Below, piece by piece: positions 36,888-45,286 of a stretch of DNA of 64,000 nt. The notes under the pieces are model-generated. The model made no database searches. It was given only the letters and a program-made list of their open reading frames with translations, and was not told the DNA's origin. Source of the stretch: Paracidobacterium acidisoli (GTDB lineage Bacteria; Acidobacteriota; Terriglobia; Terriglobales; Acidobacteriaceae); the NCBI RefSeq assembly GCF_003428625.2, contig NZ_QVQT02000006.1:372001-436000 (forward strand), in the 5' to 3' direction. The position numbers and the translations under genes are program-made. Position 1 is the first letter of the stretch; every line of letters starts with the position of its first letter.

Positions 36888-38759
36888 TTATTTCGCCGCG
36901 GCAACCTTTGCGTTCTGCCCGCACGCGGTGCAGAGCGCTCCGGTGATGCCCTTACCCTGCTCGACGGTGTAAATGCGATCCACCGCCGGAAGCTTCACCT
37001 TCTCCACCGCGCCGCCCGGCCAGTGAATCTCCACGCTGTCCACGGTGGTCGCAGTTCCCAGGCCGAAGTGCACACGCTGGTCGTTCGACGACATGTAGCT
37101 GCCGCCGCTGAGAACATCGTCGCGCTGGCGCATTCCATTCGCGGTAAGATACACGGCCGCTCCCACCGCGTCCCGCGGCCCCTTCGGACCGCCTTCCAGC
37201 TTCAGCTCCACCCAGTGATGATGGTCGTCGCTTACGTTGCGAAAGAGGACCGGGTGATGATCCATCACATTCACGACCACATCGATCTTGCCGTCGTTGA
37301 AGAGATCGCCAAAGGCCGCGCCGCGTCCGGGAATCACGTCGGCCAGCGCGGTGCCCTTTACTGCCGGAACATACTCGAACTTCTGCCCCTGAATGTTGTG
37401 GAACAGCAGCGGCCGCTCTGCGAAGGTGGTGCCCCAGTCATGCTGGTCCACCTGCGGATACACGTGGCCGTTGATCATCATAATGTCTTTCCAGCCGTCG
37501 TTGTCGTAGTCCAGAAAGCCCACGCCCCAGCCAAGGAAAGGAATGCTCACCTGCGCAATGCCCGCGTGATAGCTGACGTCGGTAAAGTTGGCGTCGCCGT
37601 CGTTGTGATACAGAACCTTGTAATCGTCGGAAAAGTCCGTCGTCACCAGATCGAGACGCCCGTTGTTCTGATAATCGCCGACGCCCAGACCCATCGCGGC
37701 AATCTCGCGTCCGTCCTGGTTCAGCGCAAACCCCGACGCGTAGCTGTCGTCCTCAAAGGTGCCGTTGCCCTTGTTCAGATAGAGATAGTTGGGCGATGAA
37801 TCGTCGGCCACCACCAGATCGACCTTGCCGTCGTTGTTCAGATCGGCGAAGACGGAGGTGAAGCCGTAGTAGCCGTTCGGATCGCTGACGCCCGCCTTCA
37901 CGCTTACATCCGTAAAGGTTCCGTCTCCGTTGTTATGGAAGAGGTGATCATGCTCGCCCGGCAGTCCGCGCGGACCGCACATGGTCGGCACGCCGCGGAA
38001 CTGGCATCCGGCAAAGGCCACGGCCCTCGTGCCCGGCACCGGCGGGTGATCCACATCGTAGTGAATGTATCCCGGAACGAAGAGGTCGAGCCGTCCGTCG
38101 CCATCATAATCGCCAAACGACGCACCCGTCGACCAGTTGCCCAGCGTGACTCCGGCCTTTTCGGCCACGTCGGTAAAGGTGCCGTCGTGGTTGTTGTGGT
38201 AGAGACGGTTCTTTCCGAAGTTGCTGACATAAATGTCGGGCCAGCCGTCGTTGTCGTAATCTCCAATGGCCACGCCGAAGCCCCAGCGGTCGTTGGTCAC
38301 GCCGGCCTTTGCGGCCACATCGGTAAATGTGCCGTCATGATTGTTGTGAAAGAGCGCGGCATGCGGCGGAGTCGTCTTTCCGCTCAGAGCGTCGTAGGTC
38401 GAGCCGTTGACGATATAAATGTCGAGCCAGCCATCGTTGTCGTAGTCGATCAGGCCCACGCCGGAGCCGTTCGTCTCGATAATGAACTGCTTCTGCGGCG
38501 TGCCCATCGTGTGCGTCCAGCTCGTCAGCCCGGCCTGCTGGCTCACATCCTTAAAGATCACCGGGCCCGAATCGACGAATCCGCCTGCCGTAATCGGGCG
38601 ATTCTCCGCGTCATGAATCGCGGTGTGCACCCCTCCGGTGCTGCTGCCGCCCATCGGCTGCTGGTCCGGAGCCTGAGGAGCCTGCGGCGTCTGAGCCGCC
38701 GAGAATAGTGTCAGAGAAAAAGCGGCAAGCCATACTGCTGCGAAACGTCGAAATAACAA
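36888..38759 (-). CDS. CRTAC1-type FG-GAP repeat and ASPIC/UnbV protein
   Basis: 623-aa secreted beta-propeller. At least seven Ca-binding FG-GAP/VCBS motifs follow one another (DYDNDGWLDIY, DYDNDGWPDIY, DYDGDGRLDLF, DLNNDGKVDLV, DYQNNGRLDLV, DYDNDGWKDIM, DLFNDGKIDVV), then an ASPIC/UnbV domain in the last 110 residues (GAAVYLTANGMRQRDDV, VHFGLGTATTVDSVEIHWPGG). TTG at 38759 is chosen: it has AGGAG with 8-nt spacing and starts a signal peptide. The frame stays open well upstream without a better start. Function unknown; it neighbours a LacI regulator and a multihaem cytochrome. Confidence 0.9.
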   Translation of the reverse strand: MLFRRFAAVWLAAFSLTLFSAAQTPQAPQAPDQQPMGGSSTGGVHTAIHDAENRPITAGGFVDSGPVIFKDVSQQAGLTSWTHTMGTPQKQFIIETNGSGVGLIDYDNDGWLDIYIVNGSTYDALSGKTTPPHAALFHNNHDGTFTDVAAKAGVTNDRWGFGVAIGDYDNDGWPDIYVSNFGKNRLYHNNHDGTFTDVAEKAGVTLGNWSTGASFGDYDGDGRLDLFVPGYIHYDVDHPPVPGTRAVAFAGCQFRGVPTMCGPRGLPGEHDHLFHNNGDGTFTDVSVKAGVSDPNGYYGFTSVFADLNNDGKVDLVVADDSSPNYLYLNKGNGTFEDDSYASGFALNQDGREIAAMGLGVGDYQNNGRLDLVTTDFSDDYKVLYHNDGDANFTDVSYHAGIAQVSIPFLGWGVGFLDYDNDGWKDIMMINGHVYPQVDQHDWGTTFAERPLLFHNIQGQKFEYVPAVKGTALADVIPGRGAAFGDLFNDGKIDVVVNVMDHHPVLFRNVSDDHHHWVELKLEGGPKGPRDAVGAAVYLTANGMRQRDDVLSGGSYMSSNDQRVHFGLGTATTVDSVEIHWPGGAVEKVKLPAVDRIYTVEQGKGITGALCTACGQNAKVAAAK

Positions 38760-39058
38760 CCGTGGCACTCCTGTCCGAGGGATTCGGCGCAAGGATAGCA
38801 GAATCACCGGCGCTGCTGCCCGCCTTTTCGACGGCTCCACTGCTTTGCCGGCATGCCTTTGCGCTTTATGCACACGGCTGTGCAGAAAATGAAATGCGGG
38901 TTGAAAACGCCTGCGCAGCCAAATACTATACAAACCGCAGCCGCGGAGCCTCGGTCCACCGCATTCCCGACTTCGCTGCGTGGCTCACAGCGCCTCCCGG
39001 GAACCTGTTCCCGCGCGAGGACGACCGCCCGCAACGCAGAAGGATCTGACGGAAACGC
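38760..39058. other. Divergent region CRTAC1 gene / lacI
   Basis: About 300 bp hold the promoters of both genes. A TGCACA-CGGC-TGTGCA hairpin lies at 38869-38884, and an AT-rich TACTATACA stretch near 38932-38940 could be a -10 region. A TTGAAAACGCC sequence resembles half of a LacI-type operator, but the other half is poor. No gene seen. Confidence 0.45.
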
Positions 39059-40072
39059 ATGAATATCAGGGAAGTTGCACAGCTGGCCAAAGTCTCCACG
39101 GCAACCGTATCGCGCACCATCAACGGCTCGAGCAAAGTCACTCCGGAAACGGCCGAGCGGGTGCGCCGCGCGATCGAGCAGCTCCGCTTCTACCCCAACA
39201 CCAACGCGCGCGCCCTCGGCTCCGGCAAAAGCAGCCTGTATGGGCTCATCATCTCCGACATTACCAATCCGTTCTTCCCCGAGCTGGTCAAGAGCTTTGA
39301 AGACATCGCCGTGCAGCACGGGCAGGAAGTGCTGGTGGCCAACACCAACTACGACCCGGCCCGCATGGAGATCTGCGTCAGCCGTATGCTGCAGCGAAAG
39401 GTCGACGGCGTCGCCATCATGACCTCGGAGATGGACGAAAAGTTCATCGACGAATTCAACAGCCGCGGCATTCCTCTGGTCTTTCTCGACACCGGCAAGC
39501 CGCAGAAGCTGATCAGCAATATCGTCATCGACTATGCGGCGGGAGTGAACGCGGCGGTCGAGCACCTGATCGGTTTCGGCCACACGTCGGTCGGATTCAT
39601 CAGCGGTCCCATGTCGCTGGCCTCCGCGCGCATTCGCCGCAAGGCCTTCGTCAGCAGCCTGAAGCAGAAGGGCGTTCGCCTCGATCCTTCCATGATCGAA
39701 GAGGGCAACCACCGCGTCGACGGCGGACACGACGCCATGGCCCGGCTGCTGAGCAAGCGCATTCGCCCCACGGCGGTGCTGGCATCGAACGACATGACGG
39801 CCATCGGCGCCCTCGGCGCCATCCACGAACGCGGACTGCGGGTTCCGGAAGATATCTCGCTGGCCGGCTTCGACGACATCGAGATCAGCTCGTTCACGCA
39901 GCCTTCGCTGACCACGGTGAAGCTCTCGCGCAACGATGTGGCGAAGGTCGCCTTCCGCTCGCTCTACGACATCAACGTGAACGCCGGGAAGGGCGGCGAG
40001 TACCGGATTCAGCCGCTGCTCGTGGTTCGCCGGTCGACCGGACCTGCGCCGGTAAAACCGGGAAAGCGCTGA
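39059..40072 (+). CDS. LacI family transcriptional regulator
   Basis: 337-aa repressor-type protein. The N-terminal HTH and hinge (MNIREVAQLAKVSTATVSRTIN) are followed by a periplasmic-binding-like effector domain (LYGLIISDITNPFFPELVKSFED to the C-terminus), with PTAVLASNDMTAIGAL and ISLAGFDDIEISSF as usual signatures. The effector is probably a sugar. It lies between, and convergent or divergent with, the cytochrome and CRTAC1 genes, so either could be a target, as could the FucP-like transporter further on. Confidence 0.92.
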   Translation: MNIREVAQLAKVSTATVSRTINGSSKVTPETAERVRRAIEQLRFYPNTNARALGSGKSSLYGLIISDITNPFFPELVKSFEDIAVQHGQEVLVANTNYDPARMEICVSRMLQRKVDGVAIMTSEMDEKFIDEFNSRGIPLVFLDTGKPQKLISNIVIDYAAGVNAAVEHLIGFGHTSVGFISGPMSLASARIRRKAFVSSLKQKGVRLDPSMIEEGNHRVDGGHDAMARLLSKRIRPTAVLASNDMTAIGALGAIHERGLRVPEDISLAGFDDIEISSFTQPSLTTVKLSRNDVAKVAFRSLYDINVNAGKGGEYRIQPLLVVRRSTGPAPVKPGKR

Positions 40073-40105
40073 ACGCCTCCGGCCACAGGCTGAAGCGGAA
40101 GCCAC

Positions 40106-40145
40106 GCAGCCCGGGCTCGATGCCCTGAACTTCAGGCTGGGCTGC
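40106..40145. terminator. Inverted repeat between convergent lacI and cytochrome gene
   Basis: GCAGCCC (40106-40112) pairs with GGGCTGC (40139-40145), with an inner CCTGAA-C-TTCAGG hairpin. It sits in the 80-bp gap between converging genes. The T-run is weak, so termination is a guess. Confidence 0.45.
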
Positions 40146-40152
40146 CCTGTTC

Positions 40153-42363
40153 TTATTTCCCTCTTGCGACTGCAGGACCAGGCTCGGCAGTCTGCGTGGA
40201 ATGCAGATGCCACGGAACGCTCTCTTCTGAGAACTCCGGATTCTTCTCCAGATACTCGAGCGTGTTCGTGCTCGCCATCGGATCGTCCTTCTCATCGGCA
40301 AAGCGTGCCGCTTCCTGCGCGGCCAGATCTTTTTTGCCCAGCCTGCGGTAGACGATCGCCAGGATATAGTGCGCCGGCAGAGCATCGGGATCGATGCCCT
40401 GCAGTATCTGATACTGCTTCTCGGCCAGCTCGTATTTGTGGAGCTGGTAGTAGCTGAAGCCCAGCTCGCGGTGCGCATCGGGCGACTGCGGGAACTCGTC
40501 CGCCACCTTTTCCAGATCGGTGATCGCGGCCGAGAGCTTCCCTTCATTGCGATAGACCAGCGCCTGGTAGTACAGAGCGCGCGGGTTGCCGGGGCTCATC
40601 TCCAGCGCCTTCGCAATCTCTCTGTCGGCGGGCTCGTACTTCTCCCACTGGTAATAGGCCAGGCCGAGATTGGTGCGCGCATCGGCGTAATCCGGACGCA
40701 TCTCCGCAACATGCGTGAAGGCGTCCACCGCCTCGGCGTACTGCTGCGCGTCGAGCAGACCGATGCCGAAGTTGTTCCAGCGCATCCAGTCGGGATTGTC
40801 CTGCTCCGCATGGGCTTCTGCGGGATTATGACCGATCACGAACGTCCGCGTCCGCGACGCCATCTCCGTCACCGGATACGCCGGATGCTTTTTGCCCAGG
40901 ATAAAGTCCGTGAAGGGCTCGTTGAAGTGCCGGTAGTTCACCTTCGCCGTAACCGTGAGCGGCCCCGTCGCGCCGGCGGGAATATGGAACTGATACCGCA
41001 CCACCGACGAACGGCCGGAGGCGATGGTGGTGTCGCTCGCATTCGTGTGACGCAACCACACCTCGTGTTTGATCAGCAGCCGGCCCTTGTCATCCAGCAT
41101 GCGGGTCACGAAGCTGTGCGCCTCGGGATCGAGCGTTCCGTCCGGCTGCACCGCGCCGCTCTCAGCGATCACACGGCCGCGCGCATCCTTCACCGTAAAC
41201 TCCACCCAGGCTTCGAAGATGTCGCGCTGCTCGGGGATCAGTGTGTGGCCGATTCCCTTGTTCTGAATCACCACCGCCGTCTCGACATTGTCGTTCGGCT
41301 TCAGATCGAAGGCCGTCGCGCCCAAGGGAGCGATCCACGGACCGCCCGCAGTGCGGCGAATCGCAAACAGATCGACATTCAGCCGGTCCTTCTGGAGAAA
41401 CTCCTCGGTCCGCTGCACCTGATCTTTGTACTTAAAGTAGTAGGGCACCGCGGTGTTGCCGGCCACCCAGCGATGCGAGGCGATCTTGCCATCCTTTACA
41501 GCGTAGTCGCTCAGCGTCGCCTTCTCTTCCGGCATGTGGCAGTCCTGGCATTTGGTGAAGGGCTTCGAATAGAAGGGCAGCGGCGAGCGGTGCGAGAAGG
41601 ACGAGGCCTGCCACTCGTCGTACAGGCCGATCGCGCGCAGCCACTTATAGTTGTTCAGCGTGCCGGGAAGATTGGCCTTATGACAGGCTCCGCAATACTC
41701 CGGCGTGCGGTAAAAGTCCTTCATCACCGCGGCCACATGGCGGTCGGTGTGCGCCAGAATCTCACTGTACGGCACCTCGCCCGGAATCGGCTTGCCGTTC
41801 GCATCGACGATGACCGCCGGCACGCCCATCACGTAAGAAGCCACGCCGTATGACGGCTCCAGCTTCTGGATCGAGTGACAGACCGAGCAGGTGACGCCGT
41901 CATTATCGAAGTGACGGTCTTTGATGAAGGGCTTCGAGGTCAGAGCGCCGGAAAGCAGCGCCACCGGGTCATGGCAGCCCTCGCAGTGGCGGGAGAAGGC
42001 GATGCCCTGCGTGGTGTTCAGCAGCTCGACGTTCTTTTTGTAAAACGGCTCACGGAAGGAGTTGGCGTGCAGCGACTCGCGCCACTCATGGTAAGTCTCC
42101 TTGTGGCAGTGGCCGCAGTACTGCGCCGTGGGAAAGGCGCTGGCCGGGATAAATTCACCGGTCGAGGTCTGCGCATTGCTGGGTAAAAACATCTGCTCTT
42201 TGCCGAAGGGCAGATCGTAGTTCTGCAGCACGTGAGCCGTGTAATCTTTTCGGTCCAGATCGGGCCCCGAGCCCGCATACACGCTGCGAAGACAAAGCCC
42301 TGCTCCAGCAATGGCCAGCAGGCTGAAAAGAACGATCCGTAACCTTGTTTTTGAGAGCCGCAT
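40153..42363 (-). CDS. Five-haem cytochrome c (C554-like) with TPR domain
   Basis: 736-aa exported electron-transfer protein. A signal peptide at 1-30 is followed by five CxxCH haem sites: Cys83-His87, Cys127-His131, Cys159-His163, Cys224-His228 and Cys272-His276. A beta-rich middle (about 300-500) and at least four TPR units (about 515-690; FGIGLLDAQQYAEAVDAFTHV, GLAYYQWEKYEPADREIAKAL and similar) follow. The haem part resembles cytochrome c554/NrfA-related proteins; the redox partner is unknown. It sits across lacI from the CRTAC1 gene. Confidence 0.9.
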   Translation of the reverse strand: MRLSKTRLRIVLFSLLAIAGAGLCLRSVYAGSGPDLDRKDYTAHVLQNYDLPFGKEQMFLPSNAQTSTGEFIPASAFPTAQYCGHCHKETYHEWRESLHANSFREPFYKKNVELLNTTQGIAFSRHCEGCHDPVALLSGALTSKPFIKDRHFDNDGVTCSVCHSIQKLEPSYGVASYVMGVPAVIVDANGKPIPGEVPYSEILAHTDRHVAAVMKDFYRTPEYCGACHKANLPGTLNNYKWLRAIGLYDEWQASSFSHRSPLPFYSKPFTKCQDCHMPEEKATLSDYAVKDGKIASHRWVAGNTAVPYYFKYKDQVQRTEEFLQKDRLNVDLFAIRRTAGGPWIAPLGATAFDLKPNDNVETAVVIQNKGIGHTLIPEQRDIFEAWVEFTVKDARGRVIAESGAVQPDGTLDPEAHSFVTRMLDDKGRLLIKHEVWLRHTNASDTTIASGRSSVVRYQFHIPAGATGPLTVTAKVNYRHFNEPFTDFILGKKHPAYPVTEMASRTRTFVIGHNPAEAHAEQDNPDWMRWNNFGIGLLDAQQYAEAVDAFTHVAEMRPDYADARTNLGLAYYQWEKYEPADREIAKALEMSPGNPRALYYQALVYRNEGKLSAAITDLEKVADEFPQSPDAHRELGFSYYQLHKYELAEKQYQILQGIDPDALPAHYILAIVYRRLGKKDLAAQEAARFADEKDDPMASTNTLEYLEKNPEFSEESVPWHLHSTQTAEPGPAVARGK

Positions 42364-42387
42364 TCTTTTTTTGCCCGGAAGCCTTAG

Positions 42388-42403
42388 AGAGCGCAGGCGC
42401 TCT
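42388..42403. repeat. Short hairpin upstream of the cytochrome gene
   Basis: AGAGCGC (42388-42394) and GCGCTCT (42397-42403) with a 2-nt spacer lie in the 179-bp gap between the ilvA stop and the cytochrome start. A seven-T run at 42366-42372 is on the plus strand, so it does not make a minus-strand terminator. Nothing else is seen in this gap. Confidence 0.4.
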
Positions 42404-42542
42404 GAAAAGCCTCCGCAGTCGGTACTCTACTGCAACGAAAAGAGGATGCTCAACTGCGAACTGCCGTTTTGCGACAAATCCGCCAGAAGTCGTGGCCCGG
42501 TCTCATACTTTTGGTGGAGTCGGCGCTCCGGAGGATCGGCTC

Positions 42543-43754
42543 TCAATCGATGCGCTCATGGCGGTATCCCTGCGCCGCCAGCTCATTGCGAATCTCGGTA
42601 ATATGCTCCGCGCCGCGCGTCTCGAGGGTAAAGTCGATGACCGTATCGCCCAGGTTGACGCCGTAATAGGCGCGGTCGTGCGAGGTCTGCACGATATTCG
42701 CTCGCGCTTCGGCGATGATCTTCGTCAGCTGGTGCAGCGCGCCGGGACGGTCGGTCAGGTGTACCCGCAGGCGGGTCCGCCGTCCATCCTTGACCAGGCC
42801 GCGCTCGATGATACGGGCCAGCAGGCTCACGTCGATGTTGCCGCCGCAGACCAGCACCGCCGTCCGCTGTCCGGTCAATGAAGTCTTCTTCTGCAGCAGC
42901 GCAGCCAGAGCAGCCGCGCCAGCGCCCTCGGCCAGCGTCTTCTCGCGCTCCAGCAGAATCATGATGGCGTTGGCAATCTCCTCCTCGTCGACCGTCACCA
43001 GCTCATCCACATAGCGGCACACCAGCGGCAGCGTGCGCTCGCCCGCGCGGCGCACGGCAATGCCGTCGGCGATCGTCGCCTCGGCGGGAATCATCACCGG
43101 CTTTCCGGCCTCGCGCGCGCGCACCATCGAAGGCAGCCGCTCGGTCTGCACGCCTACTACGCGAATCTTCGGATCGGACTCCTTGATCGCGCAGGCCACG
43201 CCGCCGATCAGTCCGCCGCCGCCGATGGGAACCACCACCGCTTCCAGCTTCGGAATCTGCTCCAGCAGCTCGAGGCCGATCGATCCCTGCCCTGAGATCA
43301 CATCGTCGTCATCGAAGGGATGCAGAAAGGTCAGCCCGTCGGCCTCGCCCTGGCGCAGCGCTTCCGCATACGCTTCGTCGTAGTTGGCGCCGTGCAGCAC
43401 CACGTCGGCGCCGTAGTTTGCCGTCGAAGAGACCTTCACCAGCGGCGTCATCAGGGGCATCACGATCCGCGCCCGAATGCCGCGCTCGGTCGCATGATAG
43501 GCCACCGCCTGGGCATGGTTGCCCGCGCTCGCCGCGATCACGCCCCGCTTCCGCTCCACATCCGTCAGCGTAAGAATCCTGTTCAGCGCGCCCCGCTCCT
43601 TAAAGGCTCCGGTGCGCTGCAGGTTATCCAGCTTGAGAAACACCTGCTGGCCGGTCATCTGCGAAAGCGCAGCCGAATGCGGCGCAGGAGAGCAGTAGAT
43701 TACGTCGCGGATACGCTGCCGCGCGGCCTGGATCGATTCGAGTGTGACGCTCAT
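42543..43754 (-). CDS. ilvA: Threonine ammonia-lyase (threonine deaminase)
   Basis: PLP enzyme converting threonine to 2-oxobutyrate, the committed step to isoleucine. 403 aa: a catalytic domain with the PLP Lys in RTGAFKERGALN, the SAGNHAQAVAYHA loop and the glycine loop PIGGGGLIGG, then one ACT-type domain from about 325 (RLRVHLTDRPGALHQLTKII). A single ACT domain resembles the short TdcB/IlvA class. The ribosome site GAGAGGAAG is directly before the ATG. An Ile-rich leader ORF and terminator precede it, which supports a biosynthetic rather than catabolic role. Confidence 0.93.
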   Translation of the reverse strand: MSVTLESIQAARQRIRDVIYCSPAPHSAALSQMTGQQVFLKLDNLQRTGAFKERGALNRILTLTDVERKRGVIAASAGNHAQAVAYHATERGIRARIVMPLMTPLVKVSSTANYGADVVLHGANYDEAYAEALRQGEADGLTFLHPFDDDDVISGQGSIGLELLEQIPKLEAVVVPIGGGGLIGGVACAIKESDPKIRVVGVQTERLPSMVRAREAGKPVMIPAEATIADGIAVRRAGERTLPLVCRYVDELVTVDEEEIANAIMILLEREKTLAEGAGAAALAALLQKKTSLTGQRTAVLVCGGNIDVSLLARIIERGLVKDGRRTRLRVHLTDRPGALHQLTKIIAEARANIVQTSHDRAYYGVNLGDTVIDFTLETRGAEHITEIRNELAAQGYRHERID

Positions 43755-43771
43755 GGAACTTCCTCTCGTGC

Positions 43772-43809
43772 AAAAGAAAAGCCACCTTCCGCTCCCGGCG
43801 GTGGTGGCT
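43772..43809 (-). terminator. Attenuator hairpin in the ilvA leader
   Basis: On the minus strand AGCCACC (43809-43803) pairs with GGTGGCT (43786-43780), with an inner CCGC/GCGG pair around CGGGA, followed by TTTCTTTT (43779-43772). It lies between the leader ORF stop and the ilvA ribosome site. Read-through is needed for ilvA expression. A GGCGG at 43855-43851 could pair with CCGCC at 43801-43797 as an alternative, antiterminating fold. Confidence 0.8.
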
Positions 43810-43832
43810 GCTTTCTGCGATGTCTCTACTGC

Positions 43833-43946
43833 TTAACTTCGCTGCTCTGGCCGCCCCGCTCTGCTGGGTATCCCAATCATGGGCGTAATAATTCGCACAT
43901 CAATCATGATGGCGCGAATGGCGGAGATGAACAGGACCGAACGCAT
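43833..43946 (-). CDS. Isoleucine-rich leader peptide of ilvA
   Basis: A 37-codon ORF starting MRSVLFISAIRAIMIDVR and ending with TAA 24 nt before the attenuator hairpin. Eight of 37 codons are Ile (ATC, ATT and one ATA), including a tandem pair, plus several Val/Leu. The clustered end-product codons, the following hairpin with T-run, and the downstream gene for the first isoleucine enzyme match ribosome-stalling attenuation of ilv operons. An in-frame ATG at 43961 would add five residues. No strong ribosome site is seen. It begins 25-40 nt after the hutI stop. Confidence 0.72.
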   Translation of the reverse strand: MRSVLFISAIRAIMIDVRIITPMIGIPSRAGRPEQRS

Positions 43947-43985
43947 GACGAATGCTGGCATGAGAACAGAGCGCCGCCCGCAAAG

Positions 43986-45212
43986 TCAACTTTCGGCCAC
44001 GCGCACGCCGGCAGCGAAGACCGCGCAGCCGCCCGCGCCGAAGAAGTACGGCAGCTCGCGATAATCTTCCGCCTCGTGAATCGCAAAGTCCGCCGTCTTG
44101 CCCGCTTCGAGCGAGCCGATCTCGTGGCCGCGCCCCAGGCTGTGCGCCGCATTGATGGTGGCCGCCGTCAGTGCCTCCGCCGGCGTCATCTTCATCTGCG
44201 TGCAGGCCAGCGACATCACTATGCGCATCGACGGAGTAGGCGAAGAACCTGGGTTGAAGTCCGTCGCCAGCACCACAGCCAGCCCGGCTTCGATCATCGC
44301 CCGCGCCGCCGGATACTTCTGCGATCCGATGGCGTACACCGAGGCCGGCAGCAGCACCGGCTGCACGCCCGCGCGCTTCAGCGCCTCGATCGACTGCTCT
44401 CCGGACTGCTCCAGATGATCGCAGGTCGCCGCGCCCAGCTCCGCAGCCAGATCGGACGCGCCAAAGGCGGTGAACTGATCGGCATGCATTCTCAAACCCA
44501 GGGCATGCCGCTTCGCCGCCGTGAGCACGCGCCGCGCCTGCCCGAGCGTAAAGACTCCCGTCTCGCAAAAGATGTCGCAGTACTCCGCGAGTTTTTCTTC
44601 CGCGACACGCGGCAGCATCTCTTCGATCACCAGCCGCACGTACTCGTCGGCCTGTCCCGCATACTCTTCCGGAATTTCGTGCGCGCCGAGAAAGGTCGGC
44701 ACGCAGCGCAGCGGCGTTGTCTCACCGACGCGGCGAATCACGCGCAGAATCTTCAGCTCATCCTCGACCGTAAGCCCGTAGCCCGACTTCGCCTCGACCG
44801 TCGTCGTGCCGCCAGCCAGAAACCATCGCGCATACCGCTCGGCGCTCGCCGCAAGCTCCGCCTCCGAGGCCGCACGCGTGCGGCGCACCGTGGAGCAGAT
44901 CCCTCCGCCCTCCGCGGCAATCTGCCGGTAGGTCATGCCCGCGCAGCGCTTCTCAAACTCATCGGCGCGGTTCCCGGCAAAGACCAGATGCGTATGCGCA
45001 TCCACAAATCCTGGCGTTACGATGCGTCCTCCCGCATCGACGATCTCCGGATGCTCCGTCTGCGGCTCCATCTCCGCGAGCATACCCACCGCGGCGATCC
45101 GACCGTCGCGCACCAGCATCGCGCCGCCGCCAACGATGCCCAGCTCGCGCATCTCGCCGCCGGTTCGCGCCCGCGCCGGTCCGGCCAGCGTCACCACCTG
45201 CGCAGCATTCAT
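43986..45212 (-). CDS. hutI: Imidazolonepropionase
   Basis: Third step of histidine degradation: hydrolysis of imidazolonepropionate to N-formimidoylglutamate. 408 aa of the amidohydrolase superfamily; metal ligands in [10 protein letters not shown], His in GAHEIPEEY and MHADQF, and Asp in [13 protein letters not shown] start at ATG 45212 ([12 protein letters not shown]), like other HutI; GTG 45215 is close, and the frame is open further up to 45283. Last of hutH-hutU-hutI; it is followed on the same strand by the ilvA leader. Confidence 0.93.
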   Translation of the reverse strand: MNAAQVVTLAGPARARTGGEMRELGIVGGGAMLVRDGRIAAVGMLAEMEPQTEHPEIVDAGGRIVTPGFVDAHTHLVFAGNRADEFEKRCAGMTYRQIAAEGGGICSTVRRTRAASEAELAASAERYARWFLAGGTTTVEAKSGYGLTVEDELKILRVIRRVGETTPLRCVPTFLGAHEIPEEYAGQADEYVRLVIEEMLPRVAEEKLAEYCDIFCETGVFTLGQARRVLTAAKRHALGLRMHADQFTAFGASDLAAELGAATCDHLEQSGEQSIEALKRAGVQPVLLPASVYAIGSQKYPAARAMIEAGLAVVLATDFNPGSSPTPSMRIVMSLACTQMKMTPAEALTAATINAAHSLGRGHEIGSLEAGKTADFAIHEAEDYRELPYFFGAGGCAVFAAGVRVAES

Positions 45213-45286
45213 CACCAGCAGATCGCCCTTGTGGCGATGCGTGACGCCTCCGGCACGCTCTTTACGGTCTTCGGGCAATCGCACGC

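Noticed and set aside
43900-44568. 222-codon frame overlapping hutI and the ilvA leader
   Set aside because: Shadow of hutI in another frame; the leader ORF lies in a different reading frame with a clear codon bias to Ile.
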